From NCBI GenBank assembly GCA_002682825.1, contig NOKP01000026.1:248001-312000 (forward strand): a DNA stretch of 64,000 bases, read 5' to 3'. Below are positions 1 through 11,173 of this stretch, piece after piece. The first letter of the stretch is position 1, and each line of letters starts with the position of its first letter. The notes beneath the pieces were generated by a model that did not search any database, was not told where the DNA came from, and was given only the letters and a program-made list of their open reading frames with translations. The position numbers and the translations under genes are program-made. This DNA is from Neonectria sp. B-13 (Eukaryota; Ascomycota; Sordariomycetes; Hypocreales; Nectriaceae).

Positions 1-3000
1 GCGTGAAGTCACTCCCAGGCCTATGAGCGCACCCGCCGTAGCGGGGTGCTCAGACCCTAAGACTTGGGTTCGTGCAGCTGTGAGCCATACATTCCATGCC
101 ATTGAGTTGTTCAGATCCCTTGAGCCGGTGAGACTGATCGCATAATTTCCTATAATCTCGAGGATGCGAGGATGCTTGACTGGGAATTGCTTCAGAGCAT
201 GACACAACGTCCACTCCAAGAATAGAGGCTTGGCTTCCCACAGATCATGGTGTGAGAGATACAAAAGCTCCCAGTCGTCCAATCCGGAAATTTTGTCGTC
301 AAGATACCAGTTCAGGTAGATGTAGTGCAATTTGTCATACACCCAGCCTCTGAACCACAAAATCCATCCTTCCAACCATAACAGCGGGGTTTGGCTTGGG
401 ATTTGGTCTGAGATGTCAGACTCCATCTCCAACATCGGGACGGAAATGAAGTCGGACGGCTGTTTGTTGCATGGATATAGTTCCTGGTGGATGTAAAAGA
501 GCTGTGCTGCATGGCCTCCAATGTTGCAGTCCCAACAGTTGTGTTCGAGGATTAGGATGGCACATTTCCGCGCCATACTCTTCTGCTCTTCGAGAGTCAT
601 TCGAAGTCGAGTCCAAAGGTGAATGAGCGGGTGCATAGAATACGTATTCGCAACGACGGGTGATGCTCTGAAAAAGGAAAAGGACAGTAGAACCTCGAAC
701 GCTTCTCTAACTTCCATCTCTGGTATCGTTAGCAATTCCTCGGGATATTCGATGCATATGTGAACTTGCCTCTTTCATGTCCCCTACTATGGAGGAGGAA
801 GAACTTCTCGGAAATAGAGGATGGCGACAGGAACCCGCACATCACTAGTATCCGGGCAGCTTCTGGCATTCTCTCAACCACGGCCGTAAAGGATATTTCC
901 CATGTTGTGAGAACGGTATCCTTCTTTCCTAGGTCCCAAGGTGTTTCCGTGGCCCTATGGGCAAGAAGCTCCCGAGGATACCGCAGGTAGCGATTGAGGT
1001 AAGTATTGATAGGTCTTTCGTGTCTGTCCATAGCAATGTTTGCACCAGCCTGAGCTATTGCAAGCGGAAGATATGCCAAAGTGTCGACCAGTCTGTGAGC
1101 GCTGTTCCATTCTGCACTGTGTGTTAGTCTAGGTCATCTTCTAATGACGTGTCTAGAAGTTCTTGCCGTCGGTTCCCAACTCCAGAATGGTTTTGCTGCT
1201 ATGTTTCAACAGAGATATGGCTTCTGATTGATCCATCTCGTGGACTTCAATGGATCTCCAGTTGACTGCCAAGTCTGATCGTCGAGTTGTGATCAAAATG
1301 GTGCCCCACTGGGTCGACGGTAACAAAGTACGAAAGTCAACGCTCTCTAAATCGTCAACATTGTCAATGATCATCAGCCAGTTGTGATTGTCGTCGTAAG
1401 TCAGCCACTTGAAGAAAGTCTCCCTGAAAGTTTGATTGTTTGCCATCGAACGGCTGTTGTCTAGGACGTGCTTGATGAGCTTGTATCGAGGACTTTCGCT
1501 CAAATCGTGGATCTGGTAGTGTCGCTCCAGCTCCCGGAGACACGATTGCATGCTAGCATCAACCGTATCCTCGCGAGCCCCGTCGATCCAAAATATGGAT
1601 GCGTATTCGGATCGGGATCGATGTGCGTACTCGAGAGCAATTTGTGTCTTCCCAATGCCGCCAGCTCCGTATAGAACTACCAGGCTAAACCCCATGTTCT
1701 GCGAAGGCTCTCGGAGCATGTGGTCAAGATGAAGGAGCGTAGTTTCTCGACCTGTGAAATATGGGTTGCGAATGCTGCTAAAGGCCATGCCTATATCGAA
1801 TTCTTTCGATCGTTCCACTTGTGTTCTTACGGGATTCGCAAATGTGTCTGTGTGTAATTAGTCTGCTTGGTCACAAACGATCAAACTACTCAAAACTCTG
1901 AACCTACTTTTTTGGGAATCCCATACGTGCCAGTTGTGGTCCACTTTGGATCTCGCCTTGGCGGCGAGTATCTTCAGCCTCGACCCGACCTTCTGGAAGC
2001 AACCATCCCTCAGTCCTGTATACTTGACCATTGTGGAATGGTCGGCAGCCAGAGCGACATCTTCAGAGTTAATCGAACCGAAAACAACCGCAGAATATTT
2101 AGGCACAGCCTATGACGACAAGCATGATTAGAAACTGAGCTCTATAGTGATGTCAAACCTGGGTAAGAGAAAAAGGTGGAGCATACGAGAACCTGCCCAA
2201 CCCCAAACACTTTCATCTTGTACATCTCATAGAAGTACGTCGTCTCAAAGTCTTGGCTTATGGTATTGTATCGATACTGGAGATCCTGGAGCCATTCCGA
2301 GTTCGGCCTCATGCGTTCCCAAAGTTTGCTGTTGGTGAAGGAAACCGCTGACATGGCGTTTGTGAAGAACTTTGCGACCGAGACGCCGTTACCTCCTTGA
2401 TGAGGTGTGCCAAGAAACAATACGGCGTATGTTGATAGCTTGATGGACTTTTGGGTCTCTAAGTGACCAACGCGAGCCATGTCGGAATGAAGGAGAGCCT
2501 GAGGTAAGTTAGTTAGGTGCAGAATTGAGGGTGACATTGTTGAGGAGTTTGAACTATACGCTTTTAATAACGAGACCCCCAAGGCTGTGCCCGATCATCA
2601 ATATGGGGTTTCTTTCGGTCTGCGAGCCGTCAGATTTATTTGCAAAGTCACGTTCTCGTGGACAACGAAAGAACCGCTCACATTGGTCAGTTCTCGGGCA
2701 ATAGTCAACTCAGCGACGAGATCCTTCCCATGATCAGAAATATCGAGAGTTAGAGGCAAATCGCCCCCTCTGGTTCGAGAGTCATGGCTGAAGGAATAGA
2801 TCCGAGCCTCGGGAACTAGTTGAGGGAGCAGGTCCTGTAGCCAGAAAACACCATTGTCTGCAGTAAAGGATCGCTTCCAGTGGCCGTCCAAGCCATGGAC
2901 CGCAACAATGCTGGAAAAAAATGAAAGATCAGAATATGCGAGCTAGACGCAAGCGAGAAGCACTTACTCTATTAACGGGTTGGTAGGGTTTGCAAGGAGA

Positions 3001-3222
3001 TGTAGACCTGTAGCTTCGTCGCTCAACTCCCACTCTTGCTTATCCAGCAATGCGTTGTTTTGATCTGCCCGTGCATTGTCGCATATTGAAATAAACTACA
3101 AAGAAACTTGGGTTGAGTGACGGCGTCCAGATTGCGAGCAACAAGTCTCAAGAAGCTGGGGATTTGGGTTGAAGACATACCACCAAGGAGAGGATGATGC
3201 GGGGCCAAACAAGTAGTCTCAT
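1..3222 (-). CDS. STAND/NLR protein: SesB-like hydrolase, NB-ARC, TPR (partial at window edge)
   Basis: Nine exons read right to left: 3222-3181, 3095-2968, 2910-2682, 2619-2560, 2498-2187, 2109-1908, 1847-1167, 1111-788 and 719-1. The frame stays open to base 1, giving about 899 codons, so the C-terminus lies outside. Residues 1-20 are hydrophobic (signal or anchor). Residues about 55-290 form an alpha/beta hydrolase of the SesB/DUF676 kind, with VAVHGLDG, nucleophile elbow GHSLGG (Ser145) and FLGTPHQGG. NB-ARC follows: P-loop GAGGIGKT (about 385-392), Walker B LMIIDNVDD (about 482-490) and GTILITTRR. A winged-helix-like stretch (CGFLSP, then YSMHPLIHLW) comes next. The last residues (LGSEHPATAGAL) look like the first kinesin-light-chain type TPR. 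Such proteins are fungal NLRs in which nucleotide-driven oligomerisation is thought to activate the N-terminal effector, often in heterokaryon incompatibility; that role is inferred here. The intron at 1112-1166 appears to be GC-AG; the others are GT-AG. Confidence 0.85.
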
Positions 3223-3678
3223 ACCGATTGGCTGAGCAAGACCCGTAGAAATAATGGCAATGAGCCTCTTATTGGTACTCGGCGGCTCCCGTGCGAGTTG
3301 TGATCGAGGTCGGTGCGACGGTGATGGTGCAGTGTTGTTGATGTGGGGCCAAGTGAGGCCTAAGATGTCGCTCGCCGCTCCGAGGGCCTTGATTATGTAC
3401 CCTTAGTGAGTAGACTACCGACTAAGATGCCAAGCCTCCAATAGAGAATCACGTGTAAAAGCAAGGCAGATTAGTGCTGAGGCTGAGTTGCGAACAGGAG
3501 CTGATTGGCCCGGATTCCGAATATACAGGGGTTGAATCGTGAAGCTGAATACATTTAAGGCTGACGGGGTGCCTCTCGCTTGCCTTATCTCTGCCTAAGC
3601 CTCCGAGCTCGACGAATCTATAAATGACGAACGTGAGATCTGAATTTCTTGAGGCTGTCGAGATAGACTTTAAACAAG
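3223..3678. other. Divergent intergenic region
   Basis: This is the shared upstream region of the minus-strand NLR gene and the plus-strand membrane-protein gene. I see no convincing ORF or RNA gene. A CT-rich tract (about 3700-3720) lies just inside the next gene and encodes a proline run rather than a promoter element. Confidence 0.5.
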
Positions 3679-4369
3679 ATGCAGCAAGTAACCCAACCCA
3701 GCACTCCTCCTCCTCCTCCTCCAGTCGCGAGCCTTCCGCGTGCGATAGCCACCAAGGCATCGGGAACAAGACTACCGGCCCCGACGTCCACAGCCATACC
3801 GGCTTCGACCTCCATAGCCATGCCAAACCCAGTGGAATCGTCCATTGATGACTTCAAGATGTTCATCTCCTTCGTTTTCAGCGTGTCCATCTTCGGCGCC
3901 TCGACTTTTGCCGTCGTGGTTGGGCAGATGACCGACCCAGCCGACCTCTGGAAGCCCGATGCGCCACCGTTTGCTTTGTCAACTGTCCGGACTTTTCTGG
4001 CCATCGCATGGCTCTGCTTCATCCTTTCCATCGCAGTTGCGGGTTACAGCTCAAGCTTGCTCACCATCCACCGGCACAGGGCAGGTGGTGTTTATGACGA
4101 AACCTGGGGTAAAAAGTGGGACAATATTGGCATCCTGGCATCTGCGGTGCTTCACCTGCTGCTTGTAACGGCATTTCTATTCTTGTCTCTGGGTATGGTG
4201 CCTTATGCAAACTCAGTTGGCTGGGTTGCGGTTGGTTTCTCTTGCTTCGCCTACATTTTTGTCATCGGCTTGAGCCTCTATCAATTTTGGTAAGTTTACG
4301 TGTCACCCTGGGATGAATTGAACAAGAAATGCTAACGGCCATGGAAGGACTCATTTGAGAAGAAATTAG
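3679..4369 (+). CDS. Conserved fungal four-helix membrane protein, function unknown
   Basis: Two exons, 3679-4289 and 4348-4369, encode about 210 aa. The intron 4290-4347 has donor GTAAGT, branch site TGCTAAC and acceptor AAG; removing it replaces an early TAA with a short tail ending THLRRN. Residues 1-50 are Pro/Ser/Thr-rich and probably cytosolic. Four hydrophobic segments follow, at about 60-80, 100-123, 150-172 and 178-202, with a conserved-looking stretch around TVRTFLAIAWL. Proteins of this layout (proline-rich head, paired hairpin membrane helices) are common in ascomycete genomes and have no assigned function. It is transcribed divergently from the NLR gene. I cannot assign a role; a PGG-like or small-channel role would be a guess. 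Confidence 0.75.
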
Positions 4370-4521
4370 GACCCCGAACTGCTTTGAATAGAATCATTGA
4401 GACAACTATGGAATTCTACAATTATCTGGGGGGGTGTTTTGACGAACTAGTGAAAGAAAAGCAGACCAAGACGTGATCAAATCAAGCCCCCAAAACTCCC
4501 AATCGCATTACCGCTAATTCA

Positions 4522-5410
4522 TTAGTCCGAGTCGCTGCTGCTGCTGCTAGAGCCGGAGCCACCTCTGCTCTTGTACTTCTTGTCCTTCTTGGGCTTCTTG
4601 TGCCTATGATGTTGTTAGTAACTCGCTGACAGAGGTGAAAATCGCTGCATGTTCGGAAAGACTCACTTCTTCATCTTGTTCTCGAGAACGTTGGCGCCAA
4701 TAGCACCAGCAGCCGCGGCACCGAGACTGCCTAGGATACCTCCTCCGGCAGTGTGTGCTGCCCATGCTGCCGCTCCACCGCCCACAAGGGTGGCGCCGAG
4801 ACCTCTGTCACCGTCGGGCCCAACCTGACCAGGCTGGCCGGGCTGGCCTGGGTATTGGCCGGGGGCTCCCTGGTAGCCCTGCTGGGCGCCATACTGGCCG
4901 CCTTGGTGCTGAGGGGGGTATGGGGAGGTTCCGCGCTGGTCGTGGCCCTGCTGGTGGGGAGCGCCGTAGCCCTGACCGGGTGGAGGGGACGAGTAGCTGG
5001 GCTGGGGAGAGTGCGAGGCGTAGCTAGGCTGCTGGGGAGGGCCCGATTGGTACCCGCCGTGGCCCTGCTGCTGGTTGTCATAGCCGTGGCCTTGAGGTTG
5101 CTGACCGTACTGTTGCTGGAGGCGTAGCAAGTTAGCACGCCGGCATTTAATTGATGGGGCGGATGACCCAGGAATGGGATCAAACAAGTCGACGAACCTG
5201 TTGAGGGTAGCCCGGTTGGCCGTAACCCTGGCCCTGCTGACCGTGGACTTGGCCTTGTTGGCCGTAGCCCTGCTGCTGCTGGCCGTAGCCCTGACCGTGC
5301 TGGTCCTGCTGGCCGTAGCCCTGCTGCTGCTGGCCGTAGCCTTGCTGCTGGCCGTGTTGCTGCTGCTGTCCGTAGCCGCCTCCGCCTCCGTAGTAATCCT
5401 GCGACGACAT
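4522..5410 (-). CDS. GYGQQ-repeat, glycine-zipper protein with basic/serine tail
   Basis: Three exons, 5410-5198, 5115-4667 and 4603-4522, give about 247 aa. The introns (5116-5197 and 4604-4666) have GT donors and CAG/TAG acceptors. The first about 170 residues are low-complexity Gly/Tyr/Gln/Pro with repeated GYGQQ units, reading later into GYG/GQP/PSYASH repeats; they are prion-like in composition. Residues about 175-218 form a glycine-zipper helical pair (GATLVGGGAAAWAAH, GAAAAGAIGANVLE), as in Rick_17kDa/glycine-zipper 2TM proteins. The C-terminus is a Lys-rich run followed by a poly-Ser/Asp tail. An in-frame ATG at 5512 would add 34 residues, but 5410 gives the compact MSSQDYYGGG start. 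Glycine-zipper proteins associate with membranes; condensation through the GYGQQ part is inference. The poly-Ser run is encoded by a CTG/CAG microsatellite. Confidence 0.8.
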
Positions 5411-8400
5411 TGTGGTGGGGATGTGTGGGTGTGAGGGGTTGAGAGGTTGAGAGGGTTGAGAACCGATGGATGTCGAGATTCGACGGTTGTTTGATGGATG
5501 ATGAATGATCAAAGTTGTAGGAACAGAGTGGCCCGAGGCGGAGTAAGCTCCCGTAATATAGCAAATAGCTCAAGCTGCAACCGTCTTGTGTGCCTCAGAG
5601 GCTCAGCTGATTAGCCAGACGGCACGTCATGGATGGCGCAGTGACTGCGGCGGGGTCGTTCCAGCCACGTTTGCAGCCGAATTACCCGCCAAGGGAATGT
5701 CATAGGGCACGGGAGAGTGGCAGAGACACACGATAACGGCCAGGAACGCCTTGCTGTGGCTGAGGGCGCATGGATTCGCCCGTATCGGGCTAGAGCGTAC
5801 GTCTCCCCCAGACGGGACAGACGGCCTCCCCGAGGCGCCGGGAAAAGCCAAGACTGTGAGTGACATGTCGATGCCAAGTCCGTCTCGGCAATCTGCGAGT
5901 AGCACGCTTTCATACGCGTACTACGGAGTACATTCTGCCTCGTAGCCAAATATAGAGATATAGGTCATGTGTCTTCCACTGTCGTACGGCGGTGCGATCA
6001 AGCCCATTGTTTCAAAACCTACGGCCTCCAACGCCTCCCTCCACACGGAACCCTGTCCGTAAAATCCCGCTCGTGACTGGGTTCATCATCGCCTGAAAGT
6101 GTAGGGTAAATTTCTGGCCACCATCAAGATCATCACAACCTCTCCCTAACTGCAATGTGTCTTCATCTGGTATACATTCAGAGTTTACCTAAGTTTTCCT
6201 TCCGATGCATGCTGCAAGCACTAGGGATCTGTTACTGCACCAGTCGGCAATAGACGACTGTCTTCATTGTGTGCGAATGCGCCACCCTCGCGCACTCGCA
6301 TTGAGTAGCGCAGTAAAGCCCTACGTGGAGCGGGGTAACAGACCCCGCTAGTTCAAGATTCCAGCACCAACAAGCACTGAATTAACAGTGGGCATTGAAT
6401 CCTCAACGCTATCGTGACTGCATCTTGTAGATCTGATATCGACTGCCCAATCCACATTGCATTGATCATCCTAACTGGTTAAAGGGTCCGCTTGAGAACT
6501 GTGATACGCTCCAGATTGTCAGACCTTTTTGTCCTGCTTCACAGCTGAATCCCCGAGCCCAGTTCACATCATTGCTAGCGATCACAGTTGACCTGGCCGA
6601 GGTCATTGAATTAAATGGCAGCGCCTCAAACTCAGACCCAAGAGTATGGATCAGCAAGAGCAGGTAGCGGCTTTGAGAATGGAACTGTTCGTGACGGTAC
6701 GATGCATATGCACCTGTTAGTGACGCAGATACGCGAGTACACAGCACGATATTCCTCTTACTTGTGCCTGCTCCGAGACAGCGAACAAAAAGACATGGGC
6801 CACAGTAACATGCATCAAGAAATTCTCAGTCAAAGGGCAGATTAGTAGGCCTCAGTCGTTCCTAAAGCTACTATGGTGTGGTAAATCGAAAAAGGTTTCT
6901 TAGACGTGATTCACATCGACCAGAATCGCCTTGAGAAATACGCACTCTATCAGTAGTAGGACCTGGAGAAAAGGCCTCATAAACCACCTGTAGAAGGATG
7001 AATCTTCCATTTGTTACAACGACCAGAGTATTTCACAATAAGTTGATCAGACTTCTTCAAGCAACAAGATCTCTTGGAATCGCGGAGTTAATATGTTGCT
7101 GATTCTGTTTGTACGGAGTGAAATTCAAAACGAAAGGCTTGCACTTGGGAGCGTTAATGAGCCAGAGGATATTTGAGACAGGCGTTGTAGATCAAACGAC
7201 GGTTCTATCGCGTAGTTCCAGAGGTCTGCGGTTTGGAAACGAGAGTCGGTGTTGTCTATTTGGAAAATTTGTGCTGTCCATGAACGAGCAAAGGATACGG
7301 ACCACATCAACCGGAATTCAATATTGCCGCTGTGAAATGTGATGAGTATCTTCAAGTAACACTGCACTGACCTTGATGGTTGTGAATGGGTGCGCGGTTA
7401 GTTCGCTTCCAGTCGCCACAATGACACAGTTGAAGTGAATCTGCCAAATGACTCTGGATTTCGAGCTAACCGAGTTGACGATCATTATATTTAAAAGTAT
7501 GAAAATACTCTTATATGGAGCTGATTGTCGGTCGAGTCACCTGGTTAACGAAATGCGCACCTCGGGAGGAAATAACCTCACCCCCTCGTCATCAGAGCTG
7601 AGGCTGTTTCAGTTATCACTCGGCTTTCGCAAGAATGAAACTAAATGAATGACACGTATGAAGTTTCATGGCTAATATGAATGAGATGCGTGGCTTGGTT
7701 GGTTTTGAATAGATGGTTGGAGAGGAAAACATCGGACGGGACCTTACTGATGGAGCTTCATCATCTTCACCGTCCAACGTCCACAGCTCGAGGTCGAGAA
7801 AATGCCACCGAAGTATTCCTAGAATGTCTTGCAAATGAAGAACAAAAGAATGGACAGCTTATTAAACTTGAACAAGGTCAAATTGATGAGCTACGAGAGG
7901 AAAATCACGTCAGCGTGTACAGCTCCGTGGTATCAACGTTGCTCACAAGGCCCTGCTATGATGTATCATAACCAGGCTTAGGCAAATCGTTCGTTTTTTC
8001 AGTTGAGTCAGTCGATTCATCACTTGGAGTGGTGGTTTGTCAGTCGCAGGATTAGTTTTGGTTCCCGAGAGTCATGGAGGCAAGGCACCCTTTGGATGGC
8101 ATAAGATCGATAAAGAACCTAGCGCGATCAATGAGAACCAATAAGGACCTCTAATTGCAACGACTAGCTCGTTATCCCACCATCCCGCTCGGCTGTGGTC
8201 CCCTACGGAGATAAAAGTGAGGTTATATTTAGGCTGTCGGATGTCGGAGTTCGTCAATCACGTTTCAGGAACCCACCGGGACTGTTATCGCACTTGATCC
8301 CCTTCATCCCACCGGCTCAAGCCATCGGATTGCAGCATCGGCACGGGCTGTTAATCCCGGACTTAGCATCCTCGCGCCAATAGCGATCCTGGAATCGAGG

Positions 8401-9011
8401 CTTGGGGTTGTGTGCTTGCAGCTGACCCGCCCCGGCGCTCGCCGCTTGTAGACGTCCCTGTGGATCACTCGCCATCTGACGCCATCGCGGGTCAACACCA
8501 ACATTCGACGTTGCGGCCATAGCTTCAACTGCGGGGTTGTTCAATACCGAAGTGGGAGGAATCCACCCTTGATGGTGCCTTGGTTCGGCTCCGATTTGGA
8601 GGGACTCGGGGTAGAATGCGATCGGACGTATTGACGTTGAGGTATGTTCTTTGAACTGCGACATCCAACGCTTCAGTATCAGGGACTAGAAATTGGTAGC
8701 AGCCCAGCATGGCCAGGTTACTTTCGGCGTTCCAATTGATAACAGCTGGCATTTCAATTGGGCTTTTGATCACCTCTCAATCGCTTCTGGAGAAGATCTT
8801 ATCCCGTTCGGCCGACATCGGTTGTGGTGGTAAGGCGTGATCTTTGAGAAGTTGTCGCAATAATTTCGCCATTATGGAGATTAATAATTCGCTAGTCTAC
8901 ATTCACTCAACAACAGCTACTCCGTCGCAGGTGAACATATAAAGCGAGCCTCGAGAAGTTCATTTCTGATATTAGAAGACAAGCAAGAAATTAAAAGATC
9001 CAGCATTCAAA
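5411..9011. other. 3.6-kb gene-poor region
   Basis: Only short unconnected ORFs (under about 115 codons) occur, none resembling a family I know or showing plausible splice continuity. The composition is moderate to AT-leaning with no obvious terminal repeats. A B-box-like string near 6352 (AGTTCAAGATTCC) was checked and does not complete a tRNA. The right end holds the promoter of the monooxygenase gene. Confidence 0.5.
8938..8943 (+). promoter_or_regulatory. TATA box of the flavin monooxygenase gene
   Basis: A TATAAA sequence lies 69 bases before the ATG at 9012. An A-rich, pyrimidine-poor leader (AAGCAAGAAATTAAAAG) follows, ending with a purine-rich CAAA start context. Confidence 0.5.
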
Positions 9012-10115
9012 ATGACTACCGAATTCATCAGCGTTACTTTCCCCAACCCCTCCACGGAGCTTGACCCGATCCCTGGAGCCGGCATTGACCCCGATTATCT
9101 CATCCGCTATGCCCGCTCACTGGATGACCATGAGTTCAACTACACTCTCATCCCTTACGGCTCATCCTCCTTCGACCCCTTCACCATTGGCGCGACGATC
9201 GTTGCTGTGACCAAGAACATCAAGATCATCATTGCCCTGCGCCCCAACACTCTCTACCCCACCGTTGCCGCCAAGGCGCTGGCAACTCTGGATCAACTTA
9301 GCAAGGGCCGAGTCGTTGTGCATTTCATCGCCGGCGGAGACGACGCCGAGCAGGCCCGAGAGGGTGACTTCTTGAACAAGGAGGAGCGATACCTGCGCCA
9401 GGAGGAGTACATCAAGATCCTTCGCCGAGCATGGAAGTCGGACGAGGCTTTTGACTGGGAGGGCAAGTACTATCAGTTCAAGGACTTCAGAAACGCCGTC
9501 CGTCCTACCAACGGCACTATCCCTGTCTCCGTGGGAGGATCTTCAGACGCTGCCTACCGCATTGGCGGTTCCCTTGCCGACATCTTCGGCCTCTGGGGCG
9601 AGCCTCTCAAGGAGACCAAGGAGCAGATCGACCGCATCTACGCCGAGTCCGACAAGGCTGGCCGCTCCAAGGAGGACCGCCCTCGAATCTGGGTGACCTT
9701 CCGCCCCATTGTCGCCGAGACTGACGACCTCGCCTGGGCCAAGGCCCACCGCACTCTGGACCTCCTCAAGGGGAACCGAGAGAAGGGCCAGAGCAGAGTC
9801 CCCGTCAACGCTCCCGCGCCTCAGAACGTCGGATCTCAGCGTCTTCTTGAAATCGCCAAGCGCGGTGAGGTCCAGGACCGAGCTCTTTGGTACCCTACTG
9901 TCACTGCTACCGGAGCGCGTGGCGCCTCCACTGCGCTGGTCGGCTCTTACCAGACGGCCGCCGACTCCATCCTGGACTATGTTGACCTGGGTGCCACACT
10001 TATTTCCATTCGTGGCTATGATAACTTGAACGATTCTATCGACTACGGACGTTACATCCTCCCCAAGGTGCGAGCGGGCCTGAAGGAGCGTGAAAATGGT
10101 GCCAAGGCGGCTTGA
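9012..10115 (+). CDS. SsuD-like FMN-dependent monooxygenase (luciferase-like family)
   Basis: An intronless 367-aa protein of the bacterial luciferase/alkanesulfonate monooxygenase family, close to the usual SsuD length (about 380 aa). Visible family features are the early beta strand PDYLIRYARSLDDHEF, the flavin/phosphate segment GRVVVHFIAGGD (about 107-118), ERYLRQEEYIKILRRAW, the DWEGKYYQFKDF turn, VSVGGSSDAAYRIGG (about 164-178) and the C-terminal ALVGSYQTAADSILDYVDLGA that closes the TIM barrel. The family uses reduced flavin and O2 to cleave C-S bonds of sulfonates or oxidise related substrates; a partner flavin reductase is needed and none is seen nearby. A sulfur-scavenging role is inference. 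The intronless gene and bacterial-type family fit an old horizontal origin, but the codon use looks native. Confidence 0.85.
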   Translation: MTTEFISVTFPNPSTELDPIPGAGIDPDYLIRYARSLDDHEFNYTLIPYGSSSFDPFTIGATIVAVTKNIKIIIALRPNTLYPTVAAKALATLDQLSKGRVVVHFIAGGDDAEQAREGDFLNKEERYLRQEEYIKILRRAWKSDEAFDWEGKYYQFKDFRNAVRPTNGTIPVSVGGSSDAAYRIGGSLADIFGLWGEPLKETKEQIDRIYAESDKAGRSKEDRPRIWVTFRPIVAETDDLAWAKAHRTLDLLKGNREKGQSRVPVNAPAPQNVGSQRLLEIAKRGEVQDRALWYPTVTATGARGASTALVGSYQTAADSILDYVDLGATLISIRGYDNLNDSIDYGRYILPKVRAGLKERENGAKAA

Positions 10116-11173
10116 TGGATATTACCCTGTCAAGATGCTGGTGAAAGAAGGATGTAAGAGTTAGGATACTCAAGGTATTAACCTTGTGTCATCGGAAGCT
10201 ATACTATGAAGTTAATGAAAGCCAATAACTTATTCTCGTTGTATTCGAACTTGAAAACGAACTATTGTAGATGCGTGATTGCAAACTAGCAGCATGATGG
10301 ATGTGACGTTGAACACTGAGTTGCCAAGCAATAAGGCCGAAGTTCAAATATTGCAATCAAATGAAGCAATAGAGTAGAATGATCTGAACTCGACGGAATT
10401 GAATGATGTTGCTATGCACGAGAGAAACGCTGATATGGAGTAATTGCCTCTAACTTGAAGCTTGGTTACTCAGGAGTATTAGACTACTAACCGATTCTGA
10501 ATCATTTTGGGGAACCTAAGTAATATTTCCTTTCACTATTGTCGCGAATCCATGCTTCGTCCACATGGCAACAAGAGGTGCATACGGCGAGTCAGCACCT
10601 TGTTGGCGATGAGAACCCATCTTAAGTCGTGTAGTTGGTGTCACGGCTTCTGTTGTTAGCTCATTGCACATACTAGTATTCGTGCGGACAATTTCCTTGA
10701 CATGAAAGTCTCCGTCACAAAGTCCCAAGATAGGATCGATTATCACCGTTGTAGAATTTCAAAATGACAAATTGTTGGGAATTCTAAAGCTTTCGGAAGA
10801 TCAAAACCTATAGGGGGCCTCCATGATGAAAACTAAAGTGGTATACTTTTCAAATTATCTAGTTTTATATTTAGTGCAGAAAGATCTCTAGCGTTGGTTC
10901 ATTTGCGAGTTCACGTCTAAGTATTGTCGAGTTACAGCGCTCTATGTTCATGACAACAGCCGCAAGTCTTAGATTGTCAAACCAGGCCTGTAGCCCAGCA
11001 CTTGCAACAGCTTCTGCAACAATATTTTCTATAATCGGTTTGATTGGGCGAGTACCATGTTATTTGTCACGTGGTCAAGCCAGTTACTTCTCTAGCCTCT
11101 CGCAAATTCGCAACCAACAACTGGCGTCTCTCAAGTTAACATTCGCTAGCATCGTACAGCCTGGCTCCCCAAC
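10116..11173. other. Intergenic, nothing recognised
   Basis: The stretch is AT-richer than the flanking genes and carries only short ORFs. The 3' end of the monooxygenase transcript and the promoter of the next gene must lie here. One plus-strand ORF (10944-11312) overlaps the next gene in another frame and has no family resemblance. Confidence 0.5.

Noticed and set aside
720..787. Apparent frameshift in the winged-helix region of the left NLR gene
   Set aside because: A 68-base intron with donor GTAGGG, branch site TGCTAAC and acceptor CCAG restores the frame exactly.
6300..6370. Possible tRNA with GTTCAAGATTCC
   Set aside because: The B box lacks the conserved C and no cloverleaf can be drawn.
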